Below are positions 41,499 to 54,284 of a stretch of 64,000 nucleotides of DNA, one piece after another. A program made the translations under genes and the position numbers. The notes under the pieces are model-generated. The model was not told the origin of the DNA, did no database searches, and was given only the letters and a program-made list of their open reading frames with translations. Within the stretch, counting starts at the first letter, position 1. The number at the start of each line of letters is the position of its first letter. Source of the DNA: Cryptomeria japonica (taxonomy: Eukaryota; Streptophyta; Pinopsida; Cupressales; Cupressaceae); NCBI RefSeq assembly GCF_030272615.1, contig NC_081414.1, positions 825,078,396 through 825,142,395 of the forward strand, in the 5' to 3' direction.

Positions 41499-44400
41499 AC
41501 CTTTCATCTAGAATCTTATTCCCTTTCCAATTCTCTTTCTTAGCATATGCAATGAATTTTGTCACGATTCCTTCGATTTCTGTGCTTGGAATCTCGGGAA
41601 GATTCTTGATACTCTCTTCTAAGTGGATAACCTGATCAAATGCATCTAGAAGAGCTGTGTCCCAAGTAGGTTCAAGTTCTTTTGTTCTATCAATCAGGAG
41701 CATGGTGGCATACATTTGATCATACTGCTCATCTGTAACATCTGCGTCCTTGCGAAAGATGATCTTGATTCTATCCTCAAATTCTTGTAAATCCACATCT
41801 GTCTCGACCTCGATCCTTCTGCCAAGAATGGTACGAAGTACCTCAAATACTCTGTCCTGGATCGGATTGATCACCTCCTCAACTTGACCACATCTAACAC
41901 TGATGTCCTCAAAGAGAACACTCTTTATATGGAGTAAGGTTGACCACTGAAACAAACTGTGAGAATCACCTTCTAAGATCCTCTCTTGTGCTAAAATTCT
42001 TCTGGATGTGTGTCTTATAACTTTCAAGACAGGGATGACAACGTCCTTGGTATGAGCAAATGCAGCTACTGTTGCCATCAATCTGTGAATAATCTCAAGA
42101 ACTTGGATAGCCTGATGGGTGATCTTCGACATCCTTGTAACAAACTCAATGGCCACCGTGTGAGATCTATCCATCCAACTACATGTACGCTGGACCAGGT
42201 TCCTGAATCTTTCTGCTTCATTGATTGATTGAAGGGGCAATGCCTGCAATGGTGATCTAACTGGATCCTGACGTCCCAAAGGTTCATTGATGTGACTGAA
42301 ATATGTCCTCCATGCACCGACCTCTTTCTCAAGCTTTCTATTCTTTTCTACTTCTTCTCTAAACTTGTCCTTCAATGCCTCAAATGTGTCGGTGGCATCA
42401 TCTAAAGTCTGCTCTACTGTGGATGGTCCTAACTCAATAGTCTGTATATGGTAGTCTTCTGCTAGGATCTCACCCTCATATTTGTCTGCTGCCGGTGTAG
42501 CTATCTGCAGTTTTCTAGATCCAGTCTCATCTCGAATCATCTTGGACATCTTTGTAGCCTTCTTTTTCTCTGTTGTCATATGTGAACGTCCCACGAGGCT
42601 CTCTAAATCAATTGCACTGTCCTCGTCCTCAATTACGATCACCTTAGTCAATCTTTCCTTCAACCAATCTGGGATATTCGATCTTGTCTCTTGAACTTGA
42701 ATCTCTTTATGTACTATTTCTTCTTGTCTGGGAGGAGATGTTACTTCATTATCATTATCTAAATCATAGTCTTGGAGAGATCCATCGGATGAAACATGCT
42801 GTACCTGTTCTTCCTCCTGCCTATCATTCTGTACCATCGATTCCATGGACTCTTCCACTCGAACTGTTCTATCCTCTGGCCTGGAAGAAGTACCTGGTGT
42901 TTGATCTTTGTTGGCACCTTGCTTTTTCTTGGAAGGCTCTTTCTTTTCTGATCTTTCCTTTCTCTTTGAACCTCTCGAATGGAGATTGCCCTCACTGGCA
43001 CATCGAAGGTTACCCTCACCTGAATTCCTAGGATTAGGATTGCCTTCACTAACACTGGCTCCACCTTCGGCTGGTTTCTCTTCCAAAGTAAAAGACATAG
43101 CTATGCCTTGTTCCCCCAACTTCTGATGCTGAACGTCTACCCATCTGCGAGTACAAGACAAGACTGGTGCCATCAAATCATCTAAATCCACGGCCTCGGG
43201 CTCATTCCAATTCAAACTTATTGTCTTGCTTTCTCTATCATATGAAGATTGGATGTGCCTGCCGTTGTCCTGAGCTTGGTCGGCTACTCTGTAAATCTTA
43301 CATTTCCTGATGAAATCCAAAGGCAATCTAGAATGTATTTTTCGTTTCACTTCGAGATCATCTAGGAGATTCATCATAAAATCTTCAATTTGGTACTCAT
43401 GTCTAAATCTTCTACCGACCGTCTCCTCTAAGTGTCCATGTGGATCAAAACTATTCCTCCAAGCAAAAGATGAAAAAGGATACAAGGCTAACTCCTTCTC
43501 TGCGTCATCCATGGCTAAGACATTAGGACATACCTCAACTGAATTACCCAAAATAATAGGTACCTGAACTCCATTCTGATGTCTGTGTCTGAATGCCTTC
43601 ACATATGCTGCCAACTGCCTTGTTACTTCAAGTAACACAATTCTATCTGTCGGGTACCTCGGCAACATGTATGGAGGTAAAGGACATCCATGCACTCTAA
43701 TGTAAGTGAACTTGGGAAACTGAATGAACCAAGCACCGTACCTCTTGATGAATTCCTGGGCATCCTGAGATAATCTGTTGTGAATCCCTCCTTGCAACGT
43801 CCTTGTGATGTTCATCGTGAAAGTATCATTGATTAACTTGTAGTTCTTCCCTGGTGGATGATGCAAGTAGGTATAGGATTCACAAACTCTGACCTCGCCG
43901 GGTCCTCTTCCAATCACTCCTCTGTGAGGTAGTCCTGCGTACTCAACGCTCCTGATTAAGGCATAGATGACGTATGAACTCATGTGGAAGGACTTAGTAG
44001 CCCTGAGTCTTCTCAACTGTACGTCCAAGCAATGGCTAATTATCCTAGCCCAATGTATTGTACCCTTTCCTTGAACAATCACCTGGATGAAGTAAAACAT
44101 CCATTTCTCAAAATAGAAGGCATGAGGTGCTCCTGTAACTCTGTTGAGCATGGTAATCAAATCTCTGTACTCCTCTTGGAAATCAATCCTGTGTGGTGTG
44201 TTCGGTACTTTGCTCAGACGGGGACGACTCTTAAGTAGCCAGTTCTTGTTGATTATGCTTAGGCAAGCATCTGGATCATCATCATACACTGATCTGGCTC
44301 CTTCAATGCTCTTGTATATCATGTCCCTGTGCTCTGGAAGATGGAAGGCTTCACTTATGGCTTCCTCTGAAAGGTACGCCAAAGTGTTTCCCTCATTGGA

Positions 44401-44703
44401 CACAATTGTCCTGGACTGTGGATTGTAATGACGGGCACACTCGATCATTAACTCGTGGCACTGAATGGCTGGAGGAAAACCGGCCGCCTTAATGATGCCA
44501 CTCTCTATTATTCTCCGGGCGACAGGTGATGGCTTGCCGATGTAAGGGACCTCCCGGAACTTCTTTGTGCTAAAGTTCCCCAAGTTGGTATCTCCAATGT
44601 TGCTCCACTTGGACACGATCTTGGTCTCCACTTCTTCGGTCTTCTGATCCTCTTTCATGAGAGTCGAGCGACTGGTGGATGCTCCCGCCTTTGGGGTCGC
44701 CAT
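41482..44703 (-). CDS. Accessory protein, unit 3 copy (1,073 aa)
   Basis: Intact and, as far as I can see, identical to the unit 1 protein. Start at the ATG at 44703 just after the predicted splice acceptor. Function unknown; the nuclear signal and coiled coil are retained. Confidence 0.8.
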   Translation of the reverse strand: MATPKAGASTSRSTLMKEDQKTEEVETKIVSKWSNIGDTNLGNFSTKKFREVPYIGKPSPVARRIIESGIIKAAGFPPAIQCHELMIECARHYNPQSRTIVSNEGNTLAYLSEEAISEAFHLPEHRDMIYKSIEGARSVYDDDPDACLSIINKNWLLKSRPRLSKVPNTPHRIDFQEEYRDLITMLNRVTGAPHAFYFEKWMFYFIQVIVQGKGTIHWARIISHCLDVQLRRLRATKSFHMSSYVIYALIRSVEYAGLPHRGVIGRGPGEVRVCESYTYLHHPPGKNYKLINDTFTMNITRTLQGGIHNRLSQDAQEFIKRYGAWFIQFPKFTYIRVHGCPLPPYMLPRYPTDRIVLLEVTRQLAAYVKAFRHRHQNGVQVPIILGNSVEVCPNVLAMDDAEKELALYPFSSFAWRNSFDPHGHLEETVGRRFRHEYQIEDFMMNLLDDLEVKRKIHSRLPLDFIRKCKIYRVADQAQDNGRHIQSSYDRESKTISLNWNEPEAVDLDDLMAPVLSCTRRWVDVQHQKLGEQGIAMSFTLEEKPAEGGASVSEGNPNPRNSGEGNLRCASEGNLHSRGSKRKERSEKKEPSKKKQGANKDQTPGTSSRPEDRTVRVEESMESMVQNDRQEEEQVQHVSSDGSLQDYDLDNDNEVTSPPRQEEIVHKEIQVQETRSNIPDWLKERLTKVIVIEDEDSAIDLESLVGRSHMTTEKKKATKMSKMIRDETGSRKLQIATPAADKYEGEILAEDYHIQTIELGPSTVEQTLDDATDTFEALKDKFREEVEKNRKLEKEVGAWRTYFSHINEPLGRQDPVRSPLQALPLQSINEAERFRNLVQRTCSWMDRSHTVAIEFVTRMSKITHQAIQVLEIIHRLMATVAAFAHTKDVVIPVLKVIRHTSRRILAQERILEGDSHSLFQWSTLLHIKSVLFEDISVRCGQVEEVINPIQDRVFEVLRTILGRRIEVETDVDLQEFEDRIKIIFRKDADVTDEQYDQMYATMLLIDRTKELEPTWDTALLDAFDQVIHLEESIKNLPEIPSTEIEGIVTKFIAYAKKENWKGNKILDERLLQMT

Positions 44704-44705
44704 AC

Positions 44706-44910
44706 CTACACAACATTTCATTATAAGAAATAGATTTTGCAATAAATAACGTAAATAAGAGAGATAAATTTTAGGAAACCTCATGATAAGTCTCTAGAGT
44801 TATCATTTCCTAAAATACAACGATTGAGCTAAGAGATATTCAAGAATCAAAATTTCAAAATTTGAAATATGACGATGAATGAATAAAGCAATAACAATAA
44901 ATCGCCATAC
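44706..44910 (-). other. Predicted leader intron, unit 3
   Basis: Same GT/AG sites and flanking AGGTATGGCGA repeats as in unit 1. Confidence 0.65.
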
Positions 44911-45496
44911 CTCGATAGAGAGCTAACTCTAGAATGCAAAAACAAAATTTGCCTAGGCAAAATTTGAGGTATAAAGTAATCTTCAATATGATCTCCTCAA
45001 AATTGACTTCGCCACCTCTGGAGAGAACGTGATCTTCAATTATCGCCTTGGTCCTTGGTCTCGAATGGATCTTCAAATTCGCACTTTGGCGTGGTCTCCA
45101 AGTCCTTAGCAAATTCGCCTTAATGTATCCTCAAGCTCGCACTTGGTGTGGTCTTCAAATTCGCACCACCTTTTGATTGCTTACGCCACCTTGGATGGAA
45201 TTCGCACCTCTTCAAACACACTTCGCACTCCACACAAGATGATACTAGCGCCACCTTTGGTTTGAAATCGCACCACCTTTTGATAACTTAGCGCGCCACC
45301 CTTGGATGAATGAAACTCGCACTATATTCGCCTCTTCTCAATTCGCATGAAGGAAGGTAAAATAATGATGTAGAAAATGAAATCTCTCACCCCTTATATA
45401 TAGCGCGTTCATCCTTCACCCCTTAGGCCGACTTGATAAAATATAACAATTTCAAACGATTTTTAAATGATTTTTAAATTAAATAACAAGGCCGAC
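44911..45496 (-). promoter_or_regulatory. Internal promoter and leader exon, unit 3
   Basis: Two GTCGGCC boxes, a TATATATAAG box (about 45402-45394) and a GTGCGA-rich leader. Confidence 0.6.
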
Positions 45497-45739
45497 CTCC
45501 ATATATGAGCGCTCCAATTCGATTTTTTTATTAATTAATTAACTATTAATGCCTTGCGTTTTTTTTTTTTTAATTTGCAAATTTCGATTTTAATCAAGGC
45601 GAAATAATTAATAAATGTTTAACGCCATATTAAATGCCAATTTAAATAGGATTTTCAAATTTTAAATCGATTTAGCATTTAAGGAAATTTGAATTGTTTA
45701 ATTTGGCGCCAAAAATATGAAAATAAAGGGACGTACCTC

Positions 45740-47841
45740 ATCGCTCTGGTCCCTTGGAGAGGGACAGGAGCGATCCATGATCTTGGTCTTGATTCTTGCG
45801 TTTTCAACGTTCAACTCCTTCATTTCCACGTTCCAAATCGATCATCTGGTGGTCCTTCGAATTTGAATTTCTTTCTTGTGCGAGCAAATGCATCTTATGA
45901 CCATCATCGCCCTGGTCCCTTGGAGAGGGACAGGAGCGATCCTAAGGTTTTTGCTTGAAATTCTCCATTTTGGTACGATCCTTTCCTTGTATCATCTTCC
46001 AAATGCCTTTTAAAACCTTGTGCGTCCTTGTCTTAACGTGATTTTCAAAGAATATCATGTGTTTTGCCTAACATCGCCCTTGTCCCTTGGAGAGGGACAG
46101 GAGCGATCTCCATGTCTTCACGTTCATCTTGTATCTTTGACCTTCGAACTTCCATTGTAAGGCGAATAACGTCTATGCTCATTCCTTTCGCGCTTGTTCC
46201 ATTTGTCTTCATTATGTGTTTGGACGTATTAAAGGGACCATCGCCCTTGTCCCTTGGAGAGGGACAGGAGCGATCCATTATTTCTCCTTGATCTTGGCGA
46301 CTTTTAAACTTCGATCTCCTTTGCAATGTCCTTCAAACGTCGTCCTTCGCACTTCCTAACCTCACTTCGCCTTGATCTTTGAAGGAACGTGAGTGTTTTG
46401 ATAGTATCGCCTTGGTCCTTGTCCAAAGGACAGGAGCGATATGGGGCTTTTACACTATTTGGCGATGTTTAGACGTTCAAACCCATTGCAAATTATCTTC
46501 AAACGATGTCTTGGAGCATATGTTATCTTAGGGCGTCTTGACTTAGCTTGACCTTGAAGCAAAACAAGGAATCCAAAGCAAATCGCCCTGGTCCCTTGGA
46601 GAGGGACAGGAGCGATATGGTTCCTAGATCCATTTTGGTGATTATTTAACGTTCAAAACTCTTGTTTATCATCTTGTTGTCATACCATGGACCCTCCAGA
46701 ACATTGCAACATCTTGTCCTTACGTAAATTTTGCCTGAAATGGCCAATGCATCTAACATCGCTCTGGTCCCTTGGAGAGGGACAGGAGCGAAGTTCATCA
46801 TTGCGAGCTCGTTCTTGTTTTTACCAACTTGCAATTATCTTCATTGCGTGAAATGACGTCCTTTAAGTCCTCTTTGTAACTTAATATTTGCTTGTCCTTT
46901 GAAATCGATGCCTTAATGGAAATATCGCTCTGGTCCCTTGGAGAGGGACAGGAGCGATATGGGTCTTAGAGTGCACATTCCTTCCATGTGATGACCTTTA
47001 CAACCTTGCGCTTGATGGAAATGCCCTAAAATGTCTTCGCCACCCTTCGTCTTGACTTGGATCGGTTTAAACATGAACAAGAAGCAATACAACCATTGTA
47101 TCGCCCTGGTCCCTTGGAGAGGGACAGGAGCGAACTTGCTCTTGTGGCCTTCATTTCACTTTGTCACCTCCCAAATTTATATTCAACGGACTCGTCCTTC
47201 TTCACTCTATTCGTCCATGCCTTGACGTCATTTGTAACTTTGCAAGAAAAGTAATTGTATCAAAAATCGCTCTGGTCCCTTCCTGAGGGACAGGAGCGAA
47301 CTAGGCATTTAACACTGGTATGGACGTCCCAAAAATCTTCAATTTATATTCAACGCATTTATCTCATGTTTTCCCTTGTTTTTGAACGTAAACTTGCCTT
47401 GACCCTTGTCTGGATTTTGCAAAATGAAGGAAATCGCTCTGGTCCCTGGGAGAGGGACGAGAGCTACAAGGTACTTCGCCCTGGTCCCTTGGAGAGGGAC
47501 AGGAGCGATTTGGTCAATATAGGTCATTCTCCTTCGTTTTTGCATATCAAATTATATTCATTTGGCAAAGTATCTTCCCTTGGACGTCCTCAAATTGTTA
47601 AGTTTTCAAAATCTTGCAAGGACAAGACGAAATTTGAATTGTAGCTCCGGTCCTTCACTGAGGGACAGGAGCGATTTTCCTCCTGGAGGCATTTCTGTGC
47701 TCATGAAAATCTTCAATTTATATTCAATGGAAAGATCTCGCCGTTCTCCATCACTTCAAACGTAAAATTTGTCTGGACTCTGCAAGGATGATGAGATATT
47801 TGAAATTGAGCTCCCGTCCTTCACTGAGGGACAGGAGCGAT
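45740..47841 (-). repeat. Phased hairpin array, unit 3 (14 copies)
   Basis: Same dyads and steps as in unit 1. Confidence 0.9.
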
Positions 47842-49214
47842 TTTGCTCCTACAGGCCAAAATAACAAGATTTTTCACATTTTAACACTTCACGAGGCGAA
47901 AACAAATTAATTCCAATGCCCAGGATCAAAATTCAAAAAAAGTCAAAATTTGGTCAAAATATTCAATCAGACAAAAATTCACATTGACGGTCAACACTTA
48001 GACAAATTTAAGCTCTGCATGAACATTCCAATTGAAAATTAGACCATTTTGGCGAAATCATTGCATTCAAAATTTGCATTCTAGAAAAGAAAGCTCAAAA
48101 GCTCTCAAAAAAATGACTGGATTCTGGCTTGAAGAGGCAAAATTTAAAACCCTAAGGCTTGGCCCTAAATCCAGACAACTAACTGACTAACAAAACCCTA
48201 AAAACGAAAGCGAAAACGAGCGAAAAACAAGCAAAAAGAGGGGGTCCCCATTTGCGATGGGGCGATGTGTGAAATGGTCACAACATCTGGCGACACCACT
48301 GAGAAATGTTGCAAAACATTTGGGAATCAATCTTTCTAAAGGAAAACTCAGAAAACCTCCCTCAACAAATCCAGGAGTTAAGAAACACTTACAAGAAGAG
48401 ACCATCATATTGAGACAAAGTATCAAGTCCACAGTTACCCATGTGTGTGCAAATGCGTTAATTCCCCTCAACAAGACAATCATGATCTCCAGGTTCCCCT
48501 GTGATAAGCTACGTAGTTCGTCTAAACTCCAAAAGCATCCTGGATAGAGCCTCGCTGCCAGTCAGACGTCCATAGTCCCGACGAGGTTATCGCCGCAAAC
48601 TCGCGAATATTGCTCCATTGCCAGCCAGGCGTCTATAGCCCCGATGGAGTTATTCGAACATTCCCTTTAGCCAATTTGATATTCCTCTTTAGCTCATTTC
48701 TTTTTGATTTTCTCATTTTTTCATCTTTTCTTTTGATACTGCTTTTCAGTTCTGTCAATCTTTGGCTCGTGAGTAGTGAAACTCACTAGGGTTTGAGGAT
48801 TGCGGTGGCGCTGAAGCTAAACTTTAGATTTTTCACTGATCACAGCTTCGCCTGTAAACCATAATGACTCGGAGATTATAAGTATGTGAAAATATAATAA
48901 CTGGAGGACAAAAATACGTGAGTTCAATAAGCTAATCTACTTCAATGCAAATACGTCCTGACTCAAAGCTTCATTAAAAGAAACTCCCTTGGTAATTCCA
49001 AAAGACCTCATGATTTTCCAAATGTATCCAACAATCCAGCAGGAAGTCAGAGCGTTACATAACAAAATCACCCCATGTCAAATGGATACCCCTCAGGACA
49101 AAACAACTAACCTAAGAAAAACAAAAGGGCAACAAAACAAAACAAACGAAAAACAAAAAAAAAAAAAACGAAAGCAAACTAAACTAACTATGTACATGGG
49201 AAGGCCTTGGCATT
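47842..49214 (-). other. Non-coding region between pol and hairpin array, unit 3
   Basis: Carries the paired stem-loops (48550-48649). No gene seen. Confidence 0.5.
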
Positions 49215-52200
49215 TTAGGATTGGAAATAATGTTTGAGATATCTCCCATTGACAGGCAACGGGATGTCCTCTCCTGTTAAAGTCTGCAACCTAAATGCAT
49301 TTTCTCCCAATATCTCTGAAATTTGATAAGGGCCCTTCCAAAGCTTATCAAACTTATCATGCTCTCCTCTTTTCTCATGCGCTTTGTCCCAATACAGGAC
49401 GAGATCTGAAATTCGGAACGCCTTAACTCTTGCTTGTCGATCAAACCATCTCTTCACCACTCCTTGGTGTTTAGCAAAGTTCTCCAGTGCTTGATCTCTT
49501 TTCTCTTCTAAATTCATCAACTGTGTCAACCTGGCCTGCACTGCATCAGTATCTTCCATATACTCCTGAATGAATCTCAAGGTAGGAATCCTGAGTTGCA
49601 TGGGGAAGACTGGGTCTTGGCCATAAACTAGAAAATAAGGCGAAATGCCTAATGCGTTCTTTGTTCTGATTCTGTCTGCCCATAAAGCAAATCTCAACTG
49701 GGTATGCCATTCTCTTGGACTTCTCTCTAATAATTTCTTGATAACACTGAGCAAATTTTTGTTGGTGGATTCTGCTAATCCATTACCCTGAGGATAATAA
49801 TTTGATGAAAACTTGAGGGTTACTCCGTACTCAAAAGCCCAATTTGAGAATCTCAATGATGTGAATGCCGATCCATTGTCGCAAACCAACGCATAAGGGC
49901 ATCCAAACCTTGTGATTATGTTCTCCTCTAGAAACTTGATTACAACTTCAGTAGAACAAACCTTAAGTGCCTGTGCTTCTGACCATCTGGTACAATAATC
50001 TGTAGCTGTAATGATGTACTTGTGTTGTGCTGAGGATGCGGGGTTGATGACACCAATAAAGTCCATTCCCCATTTAGCAAATGGTCTGGCTTCAGTCACG
50101 GGATTCAGTGGCATGGCAGGATTTCTTTCTCTAATAGCTGCGACTTGACATGTGTGGCAAGTCTTAATGTGATTGAATGTATCTTTAAAAAGCGTAGGCC
50201 AGTAATATCCTGCTCTTAGGATCTGGTGAGCTGTGGCGAGGTTGGCCCCATGTCCGGTTCCAAACTTGGAATGGAAATGTTCAATTATCTGCTTTGCTTC
50301 GTCTTTGCCAACACATCTCAGGTACACTCCTTCATAGTTTTTACGGTATAGAACAGATCCTTGAAGCATGTAATGTTGACACTTTAATCTTAATGCTCTT
50401 TTCTGTGTAGGTGTCATATGAGCAGGACATCTGTGATTAAGCAAATATGTCACAATGTCTTTGTACCATTCATCAGGCGTGACATCCTCTAATTCATAAA
50501 TTTGTTGGACTAATCCTGGCCCATCTATTGCCAATGTCTGCGCCAAAGCTTGTCCTCGGACAAGTTTCATGGGCTGTATCTCAATATCAAATTCTTGGAT
50601 AATGGCGACCCACTTTCCTCTTCTCTCTCCTAATTCATTTTGCATGAGAAGAGTCTTGACTGCCGCATCAGGCACTATTGCATAAATCTTGGCTCTCAGG
50701 AGGTAATGTCTGAATTTCTTAACTGCCTTTACTAATGCGTATGCTTGCTTTTCAACGTTTGGATATCTGAGTTCTGCATCTTTCAACGGGGTGCTCATGA
50801 AAGCAATCGGGTTTTCATCCCTCTCTTCACTTCTTTGGGTGAGAATGGCGGCACAAGTGTAATCAGAAGCGAAGGAATATAAATAAAATGGTTTGAGATA
50901 ATCAGGACTAATCAAAACTGGTGCTTCCATGATTGCGGTCTTTATTTCTTCAAATGCCCTTCTGGCTTGTGGAGTCCACTCGACCTTTGCATCTTTCTTT
51001 AACATTTCATTCAATGGCCTGACAATCTCGGCAAATCCGGTAATGAATTTTCGGACGAAGTTGATCTTGCCGAAAAATGATTTGAGCTCTTTCTTGCTTG
51101 CTGGCAAATTGATAGTAGATATGGCCTTCACCCTTTCAGGATCAATAGATATTCCTTTCTCTGAAATGACATGTCCTAAAAGCTTTCCTTCTGTGACTCC
51201 AAATATGCATTTCTTTGGATTAAGGGAGACACCGTATCTTCTACATCTTTGGAAGACTCTTCTCAAATCATCCACATGATCTTCTCGCTGCCTAGAGAAA
51301 ACTGTGATATCATCCATATATATAATAATGCTTTTACCAATTAAATCTCTGAAAGCGATATCCATAGCTCTCTGGAATGTGGCCCCGGCGTTTATGAGTC
51401 CGAAAGGCATTCTCTTATAGGCAAACGTTCCCCATTTGGTAGTGAAAGCAGTCTTCAGTCGATCTTCAGGTTCGACTAGGACTTGATTGTATCCTGAATA
51501 TCCGTCTAGGAAGGACATCATCTGTGATCCGTTGACGATCTGCAATACTTCATCTAATGATGGGAGCGGATAGTTATCTTTCTCTGACGCTCTATTGAGA
51601 TTTCTGAAATTAACACATAATCTGATCTCTCCATTTTTCTTTCTAACAGGTACCAGGTTGGCGACCCACGTCGAGTGTCTTACTGGGAAGATGATTTTAG
51701 CTGTGAGTAACTTCTTCACTTCTTGGTATATCAGTGGTTCCAACAAAGGATTGACGGGTCTTTGTCTTTGCCTGAATGGCTTGCTTCCTGGCTTCAACGG
51801 GATTGTGTGAGTGATAATCGCAGTGTCGTAGGTCTTGAGATCTTCATAGCTCCATGCAATGACATCTGGGAAGTCCCTCATGTTCTTTAGGATTCCATCT
51901 TTTTCAGTCGCCGTGCAGGACTTTCCAATGAAAACATTCTTAACTTGTGTCTCGTCACCTAGATTGATCGCGTCACACATATTGCCTTCTACACTGTGAT
52001 TCTTCTTTTCTTTCAACTTGTCAGGATCAAAAATCCTTTCTAATTCAACCATTCCTTTTGGAATAGTGTTTGTCTTTAAGTTCAGGACTCCTTCGGCATC
52101 GAACTCAGCTTCACCTACTTCATCTTCATCTATGATCTGTGTTAAGAAGACGTCCGTGCTGGTTAGGAAGTCTAGAATGTGCTTGTCATCTTCGAACACT

Positions 52201-54098
52201 TGGAAATTGGTAATATTGTCTGGGACTGAAGGGACTGATATTAACTCGATGGTAAACTTCTTTAATCCTTCCATCGCTAATGGAATCAATGAGCTCGCGG
52301 CCTGTGCAAGTGAATTGGCCACTTGATTCTGATGTCTATAAATTGAATTGATATTGAAAGCTTCAAAACTTTCAATTAAATCCCAGACTCGATTCCTGTA
52401 CTTGGTTAATCTTTTATCATGGCACACGTATTGCTTCCTGATTTGCCTTATTGCAATTTCTGAGTCTCCATATACTTGCAGTATCTTCACCCCCTTTTGG
52501 ATGGCTAACAGTAATCCATGAACTAAAGATTCATATTCTGCTACGTTGTTGGTGCAAGGGAACTGCAATCTGTGAGCGGCAAGGTATGTTTCTCCCTTAG
52601 GACTAATCAATTCATATCCAGCTCCGGATCCTTGTTTGGACTTAGATCCGTCGAACCTTAATGTCCATATCTGATTTTCTTGTTTTTCTATTTCTGGACT
52701 TTCATGACTTTCATTTGTTGTATCGGACGAAACTTCATCTTCCACAGAACTCTCGATGTCTGTAGAGCTTTCATTCTCTGAATCTTGAGTTTCTTCTATA
52801 ATTAGTGTCTGCGGGACTCTTTTGTTTACTTGCTCCAATGCGGTCTGGCATAAAGCACAAGATAATTCTGAGTGGACGGCATTGTGAATTCTACACCAAT
52901 TCGGAAGAAGCAAATCTCGGACGGATGCTAGATTGCCAACTTGCACACTTTGCTGGATGTTTCTTTGTACGAACCTTCTGAAGTTTTCAAACATCCCTTC
53001 GTCCTCTTGGTCGGATCCTTGATCGCTTTCAATGACGATCTCAGTTGACTCTATGACTTCTTGCTGAATATTTTCATCTTGTATATCTTGTATCATCAAG
53101 ATTTCCTCCACTTTGGGCTTGTATGTTCCTAGGTCGGACTCTAGAAATAGGACTTCATTGTCTTCCCCATATTCAGTTATCATCAACCTCAACCTTGGGG
53201 TACTATCAATTTTAATCTGGTTCGGGACTCCTCTCCATGGTAGCCACATGTGTGCGAAATCGGTCGATACATATCCATTCAATTTTCGGGACCAATCTCG
53301 ACTTAGGAGCATTCCATATGAATCTGGAATATCCACTACTGATATATCTATAAAATTCTGGACCCTTGGGTCTGCGGCCAATTGCATATGAATGTTGTTC
53401 AATTCTCCCATGACTAGAACTTCTGTCTTGTCAAGCTGAGTGACTTTTCTCTTGGTAGGTGCGGGAGTTATTCCAAGCCTTTGACAAACAGCCAGGGGCA
53501 TGACATTGCTTGAGGCTCCGGAATCATAAAGGCAATTGTGTAATAGTTTTCCAAATATTCTGACTGATAGTAGGAATGGGGCCGGTTCGTCCTTTCCTTG
53601 AGAAGGCACTGAATTTTCTTCACTTGATTCTTGATGTTTGACTTGATTTATCTTTGAGTGATCTTCCTTTGCTGGGCTCTCTTCTTTCGAGTGACTGGCT
53701 TGGCTTGTAGATTTTCCTTTTTTAACCACATCTTTCTTGATTGCGACTTCCTTTTCGGGCAGAACCAAGTTAGTGGTGAGGTTCTCTTTGACTGTAGGCT
53801 GAGCTTTCTTGGTCTCGCCTCTTTTGAGTAATACTTTTCCTTCCAACATATCTTCCTTTTTAGCTGGGAAGGTTATAGTTTGAACCATGCACTCATTTTG
53901 TTCGGGTTGTTCTTGAGAATCGGCCTCCTCTTGAGTCATATTGATAGTGGCTTGAACATTTGACCTTGTTGCACTAGGCTCACTCAAACTGTTGATCACC
54001 GCCTCTTTAATTTCTGACACCTTAAGCAATTCATAGAGTGGCAGACTTACCTTGACTTTCTTAAGTTCATCCAATACCAAGGTGGCCAATCTTTTCAT
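49215..54098 (-). CDS. pol: Pol polyprotein, unit 3 copy (1,627 aa)
   Basis: Uninterrupted and apparently identical to the unit 1 Pol, with protease, finger, both RNase H domains, RT and integrase motifs all present. The reading frame is open back to the gag stop at 54285. Confidence 0.95.
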   Translation of the reverse strand: MKRLATLVLDELKKVKVSLPLYELLKVSEIKEAVINSLSEPSATRSNVQATINMTQEEADSQEQPEQNECMVQTITFPAKKEDMLEGKVLLKRGETKKAQPTVKENLTTNLVLPEKEVAIKKDVVKKGKSTSQASHSKEESPAKEDHSKINQVKHQESSEENSVPSQGKDEPAPFLLSVRIFGKLLHNCLYDSGASSNVMPLAVCQRLGITPAPTKRKVTQLDKTEVLVMGELNNIHMQLAADPRVQNFIDISVVDIPDSYGMLLSRDWSRKLNGYVSTDFAHMWLPWRGVPNQIKIDSTPRLRLMITEYGEDNEVLFLESDLGTYKPKVEEILMIQDIQDENIQQEVIESTEIVIESDQGSDQEDEGMFENFRRFVQRNIQQSVQVGNLASVRDLLLPNWCRIHNAVHSELSCALCQTALEQVNKRVPQTLIIEETQDSENESSTDIESSVEDEVSSDTTNESHESPEIEKQENQIWTLRFDGSKSKQGSGAGYELISPKGETYLAAHRLQFPCTNNVAEYESLVHGLLLAIQKGVKILQVYGDSEIAIRQIRKQYVCHDKRLTKYRNRVWDLIESFEAFNINSIYRHQNQVANSLAQAASSLIPLAMEGLKKFTIELISVPSVPDNITNFQVFEDDKHILDFLTSTDVFLTQIIDEDEVGEAEFDAEGVLNLKTNTIPKGMVELERIFDPDKLKEKKNHSVEGNMCDAINLGDETQVKNVFIGKSCTATEKDGILKNMRDFPDVIAWSYEDLKTYDTAIITHTIPLKPGSKPFRQRQRPVNPLLEPLIYQEVKKLLTAKIIFPVRHSTWVANLVPVRKKNGEIRLCVNFRNLNRASEKDNYPLPSLDEVLQIVNGSQMMSFLDGYSGYNQVLVEPEDRLKTAFTTKWGTFAYKRMPFGLINAGATFQRAMDIAFRDLIGKSIIIYMDDITVFSRQREDHVDDLRRVFQRCRRYGVSLNPKKCIFGVTEGKLLGHVISEKGISIDPERVKAISTINLPASKKELKSFFGKINFVRKFITGFAEIVRPLNEMLKKDAKVEWTPQARRAFEEIKTAIMEAPVLISPDYLKPFYLYSFASDYTCAAILTQRSEERDENPIAFMSTPLKDAELRYPNVEKQAYALVKAVKKFRHYLLRAKIYAIVPDAAVKTLLMQNELGERRGKWVAIIQEFDIEIQPMKLVRGQALAQTLAIDGPGLVQQIYELEDVTPDEWYKDIVTYLLNHRCPAHMTPTQKRALRLKCQHYMLQGSVLYRKNYEGVYLRCVGKDEAKQIIEHFHSKFGTGHGANLATAHQILRAGYYWPTLFKDTFNHIKTCHTCQVAAIRERNPAMPLNPVTEARPFAKWGMDFIGVINPASSAQHKYIITATDYCTRWSEAQALKVCSTEVVIKFLEENIITRFGCPYALVCDNGSAFTSLRFSNWAFEYGVTLKFSSNYYPQGNGLAESTNKNLLSVIKKLLERSPREWHTQLRFALWADRIRTKNALGISPYFLVYGQDPVFPMQLRIPTLRFIQEYMEDTDAVQARLTQLMNLEEKRDQALENFAKHQGVVKRWFDRQARVKAFRISDLVLYWDKAHEKRGEHDKFDKLWKGPYQISEILGENAFRLQTLTGEDIPLPVNGRYLKHYFQS

Positions 54099-54284
54099 TT
54101 CATTTCCCGCGGGAGGTGAAATGTTCCTTTGTCTGTATTCTTGAGTGTTCTGCGGATATTCTGGAACGTTACTAGCTTGGGGATCCGGTGGAGTTGAGAA
54201 ATTGTTTGGAGGGATCGACGTTGTTAGAGGTTCAGGACTTCTCTGATTCCTGTGATAAACTCTTTGGTTGACTCCTCCTGACGA